A DNA stretch of 11,094 nucleotides, taken from assembly GCA_020725805.1 (NCBI GenBank), contig DYEF01000042.1, positions 1 to 11,094 on the forward strand, written 5' to 3'. How positions within the stretch are numbered: the stretch's first letter is position 1; every line of letters begins with the position of its first letter. This DNA comes from Bdellovibrio sp. GTDB taxonomy: Bacteria; Myxococcota; SpSt-1050. Of this stretch, positions 4,807-11,094 are shown one piece after another. Made by a program: the position numbers and the translations under genes. The notes below the pieces were generated by a model. That model was not told where the DNA came from. It saw only the letters and a program-made list of their open reading frames with translations, and did not search any database.

Positions 4807-6009
4807 CTATTTTCTTTCCTCAATAAAGAACTTATGAAGAGATCTGACAGTTTCCTTTACCTGTAATGCCGGTATAATTGCCGAAATTCTGAAAGACGAC
4901 GTCGTAATACCTACAAGTGTAACATTATTCGCATTCAGTATGTCCAGCATATTCCTCATATTTGAATAATCCTGATTTATGCCGTCACCGATGAGTGATA
5001 CAGTCCCCGTATCCTCCCTTATGGTCACAGAACCACCGAAACGCTCGTTAATAAGCTTTTTGAAATTCCCGAAGTCGTAGATATTCTCATCAGAAAATGC
5101 AAGGCTGAGAAAATACCCTGAGCCGTCATTTTCGAATCTTATCTGTTTACCTACTATCCTGTATGCATCAAGGATCTCGAATAGGGCCTGAACATCCTTA
5201 TAGAGTTCGAATCTCTTCTGCAGAAGTATAATCTTCTCCTCATAGGTGACGCCTATGATATCGGTCTTCTTCTGAGAAAGAAATTTATCTATCACGGTCC
5301 CGCTGCCATCCGAAAAAGTGGATTTGCAGTAGATTGCTATACCCTTCTTCTTGGCAAATTCCACAGCCTGACTGTTGAGCACCTTTGCACCGGCCTCCGC
5401 ATACTCCTGCATAGACTGATAGGAGATATGTTCGAGTTTCTCAGCATTCTCCACCACCCTCGGGTCAGCCGAATAGACCCCGTCAACATCGCTGTATATC
5501 TCACAGTACTGGGCGTCTAGTGCTGCGGCGAGCGCAACAGCAGTGGTATCGGAACCGCCTCTTCCCAACGTGGTAATCTCCTTGCGGTAAGAGACGCCCT
5601 GATAACCGGCAACTATAACTATCTTCCCTCTTTCGAGTTCATCCTGAATCCTGTACGGGCGTATCTCGATTATCCTTGCATTATTGTGGCTGTCGTTTGT
5701 TATTATACCCGACTGCGAACCGGTAAGCGAAATCGCATCATAACCCAGCTTTGCTATTGCCATCGAGAGAAGTGCCATACTGATTCTCTCTCCCACAGAG
5801 AGAAGCATATCCAGTTCCCGCCTGTGGGGATTCGGATTGACGGTCTTTGCAAGACTAAGGAGATTATCCGTGGTATCACCCATTGCCGAGACGACGACAA
5901 CAACATCATACCCTTTCTTTCTGGTTGCAACGACCTTTTCGGCCACCCTCAGTATCTTTTCGGGATTTGCAACGGAAGAACCTCCGAATTTAAGGACAAC
6001 TACTCTCAT
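4807..6009 (-). CDS. lysC: Aspartate kinase (monofunctional, two ACT regions)
   Basis: 400 aa, normal for a monofunctional aspartokinase. It phosphorylates L-aspartate with ATP, the first step to Lys, Thr, Met and diaminopimelate. The catalytic domain shows K7-F-G-G-S-S12, S71-V-G-E-R, the glycine-rich L148-G-R-G-G-S-D-T-T-A, and S173[11 protein letters not shown]184. The C-terminal part (about 252-400) matches the tandem ACT region. ACT2 is recognisable (V337-S-L-I-G-D-G to T370-S-S-F-R-I-S). The ACT1 loop that in relatives reads like G-V-x-D-x-P-G is replaced around 262-275 by an L-Q-K-R-F-E-L-Y stretch, so classical Lys/Thr feedback binding may be altered. Its ATG overlaps the cysS stop (ATGA), implying translational coupling. 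It is the last gene of the operon. Confidence 0.95.
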   Translation of the reverse strand: MRVVVLKFGGSSVANPEKILRVAEKVVATRKKGYDVVVVVSAMGDTTDNLLSLAKTVNPNPHRRELDMLLSVGERISMALLSMAIAKLGYDAISLTGSQSGIITNDSHNNARIIEIRPYRIQDELERGKIVIVAGYQGVSYRKEITTLGRGGSDTTAVALAAALDAQYCEIYSDVDGVYSADPRVVENAEKLEHISYQSMQEYAEAGAKVLNSQAVEFAKKKGIAIYCKSTFSDGSGTVIDKFLSQKKTDIIGVTYEEKIILLQKRFELYKDVQALFEILDAYRIVGKQIRFENDGSGYFLSLAFSDENIYDFGNFKKLINERFGGSVTIREDTGTVSLIGDGINQDYSNMRNMLDILNANNVTLVGITTSSFRISAIIPALQVKETVRSLHKFFIEERK

Positions 6010-7463
6010 CTCTCGATCCTCCAGAGAGTCCCCTCCGGTGTATCCATAATCGCAATACCCATCTTCAGAAGACGGTCTCTTATCTCGTCTGACTTCTGAA
6101 AATTCTTCTCCTTTCTGGCCAGCGAACGCTCTTCGATGAGTCTGGATACCTCATCCACATCTATACCAAGCCTCTTCGCCTTCATAGTCGTAATCGATTT
6201 CAATACAGAGAGAGGTTCCTTCTCCATTATTCCGAAAATCCTTCCCATAATCATAATCTTTTCACGGATATAGCAGAGCGAAGACCGGAAGATATCCTTC
6301 GGATACTGATTCCGTTTGAGAATGATATCATTCGCAAGCCTCAGAAGATTGGAGAGATTTGCAAGTGCCTTTGCTGTGTTGAAATCATCATCCATAGAAT
6401 CAAAGAACTCCTGCAGATTCTTATCCACTTCCTCCTTTGCAGGGAAATCCTTGAGAGGGCCGCCAAAACTGCCGATGGCATTATTCATCTCCCTGAGAGT
6501 CGAATAATAATACTCCACACGGCCCTCCGATTCAGATATCGCATCCACCGAATAATTTATTGGGCTCCTGTAATGTGTCCCGAGCATAAAATACCTCAAT
6601 GCCTCCGGGTAGTACCGGGATGTCACTTCACGTATCGTAAAGAAATTCCCGAGTGACTTACTCATCTTCTCTTCATTGATATTGACAAAGCCGTTGTGCA
6701 GCCAGTATCTTACGAACGGCACCTTGTATGCCCCTTCGGACTGGGCTATCTCATTCTCGTGATGGGGGAATATCAGGTCCTTTCCTCCCCCGTGTATATC
6801 GAACGTCGTCCCGAGATATTTTGTACTCATCGCAGAACACTCGATATGCCATCCGGGTCTCCCCTTCCCCCATGGAGAATCCCAGAAAGGCTCCCCCGGT
6901 TTGCTCTCCTTCCAGAGGGCAAAATCCATCGGGTGCCTCTTCTGCTCATTCACCTCTACCCTTGCCCCCGCCTTCATATCATCCAGCCTCCTGCCGGAGA
7001 GTTTGCCGTAACCCGGGAACGACTCGACAGAGAAATAGACGTCTCCTCCCGAGACATAGGCGTATCCGTTATCTATTATCTTCTGGATTAAGGCGATTAT
7101 CTCGTTTATATGTTCGGTCACCTTCGGCTCTATATCCGCCTTGCTGACGCCGAGCGATTCCATATCCGTATAAAACTCACTGATGTACTTCTCCGTTATC
7201 TCCTCTGTCTTTACTCCGAGCTCATTTGCACGTTTTATTATCTTGTCATCGACGTCCGTAAAGTTGCGGACATAAGTAACCCTGAATCCCTTCTCTTTAA
7301 GATATCTGTAAATCACATCGAAGGCAACATAAGCCCTTGCGTGTCCGATATGACACATATCATATACCGTCACCCCGCAGACATACATTCTTACCTCATC
7401 GGGTTTTATAGGAATAAAATCCTCTTTCTTACCTGCAATAGTATTAAAAACCTTTATTGCCAT
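6006..7463 (-). CDS. cysS: Cysteinyl-tRNA synthetase
   Basis: 485 aa, slightly longer than the ~460 usual. It is a class I synthetase charging tRNA-Cys. The signature H38-I-G-H41 and K266-M-S-K-S270 are both intact. The zinc site that selects cysteine is complete: C29, C209 (W-H-I-E-C-S), H234 and E238 (F-P-H-H-E-N-E-I-A). The D-P/DALR-type anticodon-side helices and a basic C-terminus (R-L-L-K-M-G-I-A and W-R-I-E-R) follow. AGGAG 5 bases before the ATG overlaps the end of gltX, 12 bases upstream. The lysC start overlaps the cysS stop. Nothing is missing or broken. Confidence 0.97.
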   Translation of the reverse strand: MAIKVFNTIAGKKEDFIPIKPDEVRMYVCGVTVYDMCHIGHARAYVAFDVIYRYLKEKGFRVTYVRNFTDVDDKIIKRANELGVKTEEITEKYISEFYTDMESLGVSKADIEPKVTEHINEIIALIQKIIDNGYAYVSGGDVYFSVESFPGYGKLSGRRLDDMKAGARVEVNEQKRHPMDFALWKESKPGEPFWDSPWGKGRPGWHIECSAMSTKYLGTTFDIHGGGKDLIFPHHENEIAQSEGAYKVPFVRYWLHNGFVNINEEKMSKSLGNFFTIREVTSRYYPEALRYFMLGTHYRSPINYSVDAISESEGRVEYYYSTLREMNNAIGSFGGPLKDFPAKEEVDKNLQEFFDSMDDDFNTAKALANLSNLLRLANDIILKRNQYPKDIFRSSLCYIREKIMIMGRIFGIMEKEPLSVLKSITTMKAKRLGIDVDEVSRLIEERSLARKEKNFQKSDEIRDRLLKMGIAIMDTPEGTLWRIER

Positions 7464-7474
7464 AAACTCTCCTT

Positions 7475-8872
7475 TCAGAGATATCCCAAGACCGATTCAA
7501 TTCTCTTTCTGACCTTATCTCTGCCCAGAAGTCTTACGATATCTGAGAGAGAGGGACCCTTCTCGCGTCCGGAAAGGGCAAGTCTTATAAGCATAAATAC
7601 CGACAGCGGTTTTACCCCCGTCTGTTCGATATATTTTCTGAGCGGAGCCTCGTCGAATCCGCTTTCATTAAGAGACTCGGTAAATATCCTGAATATCCTG
7701 TCCGTCTCGGCAGTGCTGGTAAAGAACTTGCTCTTTCTGATCTTTTCGGACGCCTCTTTGGGATTGAATACGTCATCAAACAGGAATGCAGACGCATCCC
7801 TGATTTCGGATACTGTAAAAACCTCTTCCTTAAATACTTTCACGAAATCCCTGTTGACCGACTGACCCCGCTTATCCATACTTTTACCAAACAACTCAAG
7901 AAGCCTTGATTCATCCAGATTCCGCAAGACCTCACGGTTCAGAAATCTCAGTTTTGAAAAATCAAATACTGCCGGAGAAGGGCTCACCCTTTCAATCTCG
8001 AACATCTCAGCCATCTCATCAAGACTCAGAATCTGTTTATCGGTCAGCGGAGAGAAACCGAGTCTGAATAGATAGTTCAGAAGTGATTCAGGAAGAAACC
8101 CCTGCTCCCTGAACTCAACCACAGAAGTAGCACCATCTCTCTTTGAAAGCGGTTTCTTCCCGCTCCCCACGATAAGCGGCAGATGTGCATAGCGGGGAAC
8201 CTCTGCACCGAAGGTCCTGAGAAGTGCAATCTGTCTCGGAGTCTGGTCCAGCAAATCCTCACCCCTTATCACATAGGTAATTCCCATAAGCATATCATCG
8301 ACTGTGCAGGCAAAGTTATACGCCGGAACCCCGTCGGCCCTGACTATTATCGGGTCTCCCATAATCCTCGGATTAAATACGACCTTCTTTCTGACGGCAT
8401 CCTCGAATTCGATAATGTCGAACGTCGAAAATCTGAATCTGTATGTATAGGGTTTCCCTTCTGATTTCAGTCTTCTCTTTTCTTCTTCCGACAAAAGTGC
8501 ACATCTCCCGTCATATACAGGAGGCTTTCCGGACTTAAGGGCAATCTTTCTGCGCTCTTCGAGTTCGGACGGCGTACAGAAACATTCGTAGACAAGATTC
8601 ATCCCGATTAGTTTATCGAGGTATTCCCTGTATATCCCCATCCTTTCGGACTGTTTATACGGGCCCTCGTCGTAACCGAGGTTCAGCCATTTCATATCCT
8701 CAATGATCGCCTCCGAATATTCCGGTCTCGAGCGCTCCGTATCCGTATCCTCCAGCCGCAAGATGAATCTGCCGCCGCACTTTTTCGCATAGAGATACGA
8801 GAATAGTGCCGTACGTGCATTTCCGATATGCATCTCACCGGTCGGGCTTGGGGCAAATCTCGTCTTAACCAT
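7475..8872 (-). CDS. gltX: Glutamyl-tRNA synthetase
   Basis: 465 aa from the chosen start, typical for bacterial GluRS, a class I enzyme charging tRNA-Glu (and, in many bacteria, misacylating tRNA-Gln for an amidotransferase). The start MVKTRFAPSPTG is the family's own N-terminus, so the 23-residue upstream extension, which reads back into the preceding gene, is rejected. The HIGH-type motif is H15-I-G-N18 and the KMSKS-type motif is P-L-S-K-R at 241-245. The E. coli-type zinc cluster is partly kept: C97-F-C99 and C124, but the following His (two residues on) is Leu126. The ATG is 4 bases after the stop of the two-TM gene with only a distant AGGA, so translation is probably coupled. cysS begins 11 bases beyond its stop. 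Confidence 0.95.
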   Translation of the reverse strand: MVKTRFAPSPTGEMHIGNARTALFSYLYAKKCGGRFILRLEDTDTERSRPEYSEAIIEDMKWLNLGYDEGPYKQSERMGIYREYLDKLIGMNLVYECFCTPSELEERRKIALKSGKPPVYDGRCALLSEEEKRRLKSEGKPYTYRFRFSTFDIIEFEDAVRKKVVFNPRIMGDPIIVRADGVPAYNFACTVDDMLMGITYVIRGEDLLDQTPRQIALLRTFGAEVPRYAHLPLIVGSGKKPLSKRDGATSVVEFREQGFLPESLLNYLFRLGFSPLTDKQILSLDEMAEMFEIERVSPSPAVFDFSKLRFLNREVLRNLDESRLLELFGKSMDKRGQSVNRDFVKVFKEEVFTVSEIRDASAFLFDDVFNPKEASEKIRKSKFFTSTAETDRIFRIFTESLNESGFDEAPLRKYIEQTGVKPLSVFMLIRLALSGREKGPSLSDIVRLLGRDKVRKRIESVLGYL

Positions 8873-8876
8873 AGAG

Positions 8877-9488
8877 TCAGGTCGCATCCTTTCTCTTTGC
8901 AAATCTTCTATAGATCTCGCGGATATTAAAAATAAGGACACCCGCTAATATCAGATAGACAGAAAGCGTAACATAATCACTATAGGGTCTTTCACCAACT
9001 ATCAGAACTCCGCCATTCTCGTCGAAATGCCTTCCGAGCCTCTTTGTAAAAAACTCCCTTGCCTGTGCGAGTTCTCTCTGGTTGAAATATCTGTCAAATT
9101 TCATAAACCTTCCGGTTCTCGGTCCTGTATCCAGACCTTCCTCCTTGCGGCTCTTGTTCAATTCCACCGGTTCCTTTACAAGTATGTTCCTGTCTCCCAT
9201 AAATACGTAGTAATTGTATTTTTTCGTAAAAAAGAAATATACATAACTGTCTCCCCTGAGCATCCTCGGGTCCGGAATTCCGGATACCGAGATATATGTA
9301 TTGTGTCTGAGCTTCGAAGAGATAAGCTTATCGGCATCCCCGAGCATAACCGGTTCGGGCCTTGTAAAAAAGAATGAGATATCCTCCAGATAATAGAACA
9401 TAAGCCCTACCGAGAGGATTATCATTATAAACGATATATAAACCGGCCTCTTCTTCTTAGGCTTTTCGGTAGTTTCCATCTCATCCAT
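8877..9488 (-). CDS. Two-TM membrane protein of unknown function
   Basis: 203 aa; I do not recognise the family. The N-terminus is cytoplasm-like (E-K-P-K-K-K-R), followed by a TM helix at about 16-37. An extracytoplasmic domain of ~135 residues (about 38-171) then begins after a R-P-E-P-V-M-L-G-D-A segment and contains H62-N-T-Y-I-S-V-S-G-I-P-D-P and a Tyr/Phe-rich strand (Y82-V-Y-F-F-F). A second TM at about 172-188 leads to a short basic tail. The pattern predicts both ends in the cytoplasm and a beta-rich periplasmic domain without Cys. The start at 9488 has GAGGAG 8 bases upstream; the longer reading frame from 9602 begins inside the porin terminator and is rejected. It is the promoter-proximal gene of the gltX-cysS-lysC operon, 4 bases before gltX. 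Confidence 0.85.
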   Translation of the reverse strand: MDEMETTEKPKKKRPVYISFIMIILSVGLMFYYLEDISFFFTRPEPVMLGDADKLISSKLRHNTYISVSGIPDPRMLRGDSYVYFFFTKKYNYYVFMGDRNILVKEPVELNKSRKEEGLDTGPRTGRFMKFDRYFNQRELAQAREFFTKRLGRHFDENGGVLIVGERPYSDYVTLSVYLILAGVLIFNIREIYRRFAKRKDAT

Positions 9489-9496
9489 ACAAAAGT

Positions 9497-9502
9497 CTCC
9501 TC
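9497..9502 (-). promoter_or_regulatory. Ribosome binding site fixing the start at 9488
   Basis: GAGGAG on the minus strand, 8 bases before ATG 9488. It decides against the upstream ATG at 9602, which lies beyond the promoter and terminator. Confidence 0.8.
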
Positions 9503-9530
9503 GGGATAGAGTCCCACGTTCAGACGGGGT

Positions 9531-9558
9531 ATTATACCAGAATATTTGCAAATTCAAA
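9531..9558 (-). promoter_or_regulatory. Extended -10 promoter of the gltX-cysS-lysC operon
   Basis: On the minus strand TGGTATAAT (9539-9531) is a perfect extended -10 element. An imperfect -35, TTGAAT or TTTGAA (9557-9552 or 9558-9553), lies 15-16 bases upstream. It sits between the porin terminator and the first gene, giving a leader of roughly 35 bases, and is the only strong promoter seen for the four genes. Confidence 0.75.
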
Positions 9559-9567
9559 TTGAATATT

Positions 9568-9594
9568 AAAAAAAACCCCGGTTTTACCGGGGTT
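9568..9594 (-). terminator. Strong intrinsic terminator of the porin gene
   Basis: On the minus strand AACCCCGGT (9594... read in reverse order to 9586) pairs with ACCGGGGTT (9582-9574) around a 3-base AAA loop and is followed by T, eight in all at 9575-9568. A 9-bp, GC-rich perfect stem 33 bases past the porin stop insulates the operon downstream. Confidence 0.95.
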
Positions 9595-9626
9595 CTTAAC
9601 ATTCAGTGTAATGATGTAATTACGGC

Positions 9627-10787
9627 CTAAAAACTTACTCCGAGCTGCATAATCGCTGTCTGGAGATTTATATCGGAAGCCTTACCGTCCTTATTCAGAT
9701 ACTGCGCAGCCTTTACCGGCATAATCTTTTCATAGGAGAGTGTCAGCTTTGCAAATTCAGAGAAATAATAGTTCAGACCGGCTGTAACTGACGAAAATTC
9801 GTTGTCATCAACAGAATCGTTCGGTTCGATGAAACCGTACCTGACAACAGGTGCAAGCCTGAGGCCGCCAAACTTATATCCGAGCATAACATAAGTACCG
9901 TATGCAAAGTGGGGTTCGAATTCTATCTTCCCCTCGGCGGCATTTACTTTCTTGTATTCATCCTGACCAAAGATAATCTCTGATGCAAAGATAATGTTAT
10001 TGTAATTGCTTGTCAGGTCAAAACCACCTCTCCAGAATCTTCTGTTGGCATCAAAATCATCATACGCATCCCTGACACCGTAATACCCTGAAAGGCCTGC
10101 GGAAAAGAACTTGTGGCTGTATCCTATTCTGCCGACGAGGTCCTTGAATTTGTTACCGTAATCTCTGTCCTTCGAAATATCAACCCTGTTCTCCTCACTC
10201 CTGTAAATTCCTGCCCCGTTTACAATACCGAGTTTGTAATTGAGTCCCTTGTAATCTCCGTAGGCATACATACCCACATCCCTGAGGTAGGGGAAGAATC
10301 CGAGCTGCTTGCCGTAATATTTATGACCCGGGCCAACTGCAAGCGAATAGCTGACGAGTTCAAGGTCATACGGTGACCTCATTATCTCATAGCCGAAGGG
10401 GAGTGTAAACTGCCCGAACCTGAGAGAGACATAGTCATGAAGTTTGATATTGAGAAAGAGGTCCATAAGCTGGAGGAGATTATATGTAGAAACATCATTC
10501 TTGTCGGCAGCACTGGTAACATTATTCTGGTATGCCATAAAATCAATCTGACCAAAGAAAGAAACTACATTCGACAGCTCCACATTTGTCTTCAGTCTTG
10601 CCCTTGAGAGAACAAATCTGGAATCCGACTGGGCGGCATAATATGTCACCCCGTTGGCGTCCTTGAGGGCAACACCGTTGTCTTTATAAAGATACCACAT
10701 CTGGGCAAAGCCGTGGACATCGATATCTGCTGCAAAAGCCGGCGAACAGAATACAAATAATACGAATAATACGAGAAATTTCTTCAT
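9627..10787 (-). CDS. Outer-membrane porin, OprP/OprO-like
   Basis: 386 aa. A Sec signal peptide (M-K-K, hydrophobic core, P-A-F-A cleavage before A20) is followed by a beta-barrel-like sequence of alternating short strands and polar turns, ending L-G-V-S-F. The C-terminal Phe is the usual signal for outer-membrane barrel assembly. The beginning (D-V-H-G-F-A-Q-M-W) and the segments R-A-R-L-K, R-F-G-Q-F-T-L-P-F-G-Y-E and L-R-D-V-G-M-Y match the phosphate-selective porin O/P family. Substrate is not determinable from sequence; related proteins carry phosphate or other anions, or act as general porins. The ATG at 10787 has GGAGG 5 bases upstream; the longer frame from 10844 starts in the -35 box. 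It is monocistronic, between its own promoter and a strong terminator. Confidence 0.88.
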   Translation of the reverse strand: MKKFLVLFVLFVFCSPAFAADIDVHGFAQMWYLYKDNGVALKDANGVTYYAAQSDSRFVLSRARLKTNVELSNVVSFFGQIDFMAYQNNVTSAADKNDVSTYNLLQLMDLFLNIKLHDYVSLRFGQFTLPFGYEIMRSPYDLELVSYSLAVGPGHKYYGKQLGFFPYLRDVGMYAYGDYKGLNYKLGIVNGAGIYRSEENRVDISKDRDYGNKFKDLVGRIGYSHKFFSAGLSGYYGVRDAYDDFDANRRFWRGGFDLTSNYNNIIFASEIIFGQDEYKKVNAAEGKIEFEPHFAYGTYVMLGYKFGGLRLAPVVRYGFIEPNDSVDDNEFSSVTAGLNYYFSEFAKLTLSYEKIMPVKAAQYLNKDGKASDINLQTAIMQLGVSF

Positions 10788-10792
10788 AAATA

Positions 10793-10797
10793 CCTCC
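10793..10797 (-). promoter_or_regulatory. Ribosome binding site fixing the porin start
   Basis: AAGGAGG on the minus strand lies 5 bases before ATG 10787, which begins the signal peptide. The ATG at 10844 has no such site. Confidence 0.85.
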
Positions 10798-10815
10798 TTA
10801 ACCAGTGATTTAAGG

Positions 10816-10844
10816 ATATATATACATTTCTTAACAAAAGTCAA
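10816..10844 (-). promoter_or_regulatory. Sigma70 promoter of the porin gene
   Basis: On the minus strand TTGACT (10844-10839) is followed after 16-17 bases by a TATATA/ATATAT -10 preceded by TG (an extended -10 in the 17-base register). It lies about 30 bases from the start codon. No operator or Pho-box repeat was evident by eye. Confidence 0.7.
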
Positions 10845-10869
10845 CCGATTTTGATTTTCCTACCTGGAA

Positions 10870-10884
10870 ATACCCCAAAATTTT
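10870..10884 (+). repeat. 15-base motif, copy 2
   Basis: ATACCCCAAAATTTT, the inverted exact copy of 17-31. It lies upstream of the porin promoter, 145 bases from an inverted 11-base version (TTTTGGGGTAT) at 11029-11039. Confidence 0.4.
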
Positions 10885-10943
10885 TCATAAATCCTTAAGC
10901 AAAACTAAATCTTAGCTGGTTGTTATTCACTTTTTTCTCTTTA

Positions 10944-11094
10944 CTAAGCAATTGCTTTATCCAGATCAATAATGATTTTAAGTACTTCAGATAATCCGTC
11001 CCCAAGCATATATAAGAAAAACCTCAGTTTTTGGGGTATCTTATACACTCTCTGCGACTTCTTTATCAATATGTCCCTCACATTAAATATCTCC
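10944..11094 (-). CDS. C-terminal fragment of an unrecognised gene (cut by window edge)
   Basis: A minus-strand frame is open from the window edge for 49 codons to a TAG at 10946-10944. It begins E-I-F-N-V-R-D-I-L-I-K-K and ends I-I-D-L-D-K-A-I-A, with a Lys/Arg-rich middle (K-K-S-Q-R-V-Y-K) and a hydrophobic, helix-like stretch (F-F-L-Y-M-L-G-D-G-L-S-E-V-L). The porin promoter lies about 100 bases downstream in the same direction. The frame is short and partial, so it could be chance. I recognise no family. Confidence 0.4.
   Translation of the reverse strand, partial: EIFNVRDILIKKSQRVYKIPQKLRFFLYMLGDGLSEVLKIIIDLDKAIA
11029..11039 (-). repeat. 11-base partial copy of the ATACCCCAAAA motif
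   Basis: TTTTGGGGTAT on the plus strand, inverted relative to 10870-10880. It falls inside the partial reading frame at the right edge, which argues against a purely regulatory role. Confidence 0.35.

Noticed and set aside
7110-7865. Plus-strand 251-codon open frame across the cysS/gltX junction
   Set aside because: Long but entirely antisense to two intact synthetase genes. It lacks a Shine-Dalgarno and a recognisable domain.
8873-8941. Extended N-terminus of GltX from the ATG at 8941
   Set aside because: It reads back into the preceding gene, adds residues absent from the family, and GluRS proteins start almost exactly at the MVKTRFAPSPTG methionine.
9489-9602. Extended N-terminus of the two-TM protein from the ATG at 9602
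   Set aside because: It begins upstream of the porin terminator and covers the promoter. A proper ribosome site precedes 9488.
10841-10888. 15-codon minus-strand mini-frame upstream of the porin, a possible leader peptide
   Set aside because: It ends within the -35 box of the porin promoter, so it would not be on the porin transcript. Its ribosome site is poorly spaced.

Overview
The window looks like chromosomal DNA of a Gram-negative, moderately AT-rich bacterium. The evidence is an outer-membrane porin with a terminal Phe, two predicted lipoproteins, periplasmic export signals, good Shine-Dalgarno sites and sigma70-like promoters. The Cys-rich lipoprotein and the lipoprotein nuclease on an Asp/Thr-rich stalk are a style I associate with the former Deltaproteobacteria (Myxococcota/Bradymonadota-like lineages). 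That placement is inference, and I cannot name a genus.

Layout. 53-1098 (-): a single-gene unit encoding a ferritin-like/GGDEF diguanylate cyclase, with its own terminator. 1241-3405 (+): a tight three-gene run of a Cys-rich lipoprotein, a lipoprotein endonuclease I and a YkgJ-type cysteine-cluster protein. A perfect intrinsic terminator lies inside the first codons of the nuclease gene. 3407-3994 (-): thioredoxin and an FmdB-type zinc ribbon, convergent with the previous run (one base between stop codons). 4117-4416 (+): a small exported Lys/Glu-rich protein with a strong promoter and terminator, divergent from thioredoxin. 4473-4806: an AT-rich gap with no supported gene. 4807-9488 (-): a four-gene operon reading a two-TM protein of unknown function, gltX, cysS, lysC, with junctions of 4 bp, 12 bp and an ATGA overlap, driven by an extended -10 promoter at about 9531. 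9627-10787 (-): an OprP/OprO-like porin with its own promoter and a strong terminator that separates it from the operon. 10944-11094 (-): the C-terminal end of an unrecognised gene cut by the window edge.

How the genes relate. The main operon joins protein-synthesis supply (Glu- and Cys-tRNA charging) with the first step of the aspartate amino-acid pathway, led by a membrane protein of unknown role. The 1241-3405 run is envelope/secretion oriented at its 5' end. I saw no tRNA, rRNA, CRISPR array, transposase or phage gene. The points most worth a second look are the terminator within the nuclease start, the ferritin-like/GGDEF fusion, the exported E/K-rich helix protein, the degenerate first ACT domain of the aspartokinase and the unknown protein leading the synthetase operon. 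None of these amounts to proof of a wholly new system.
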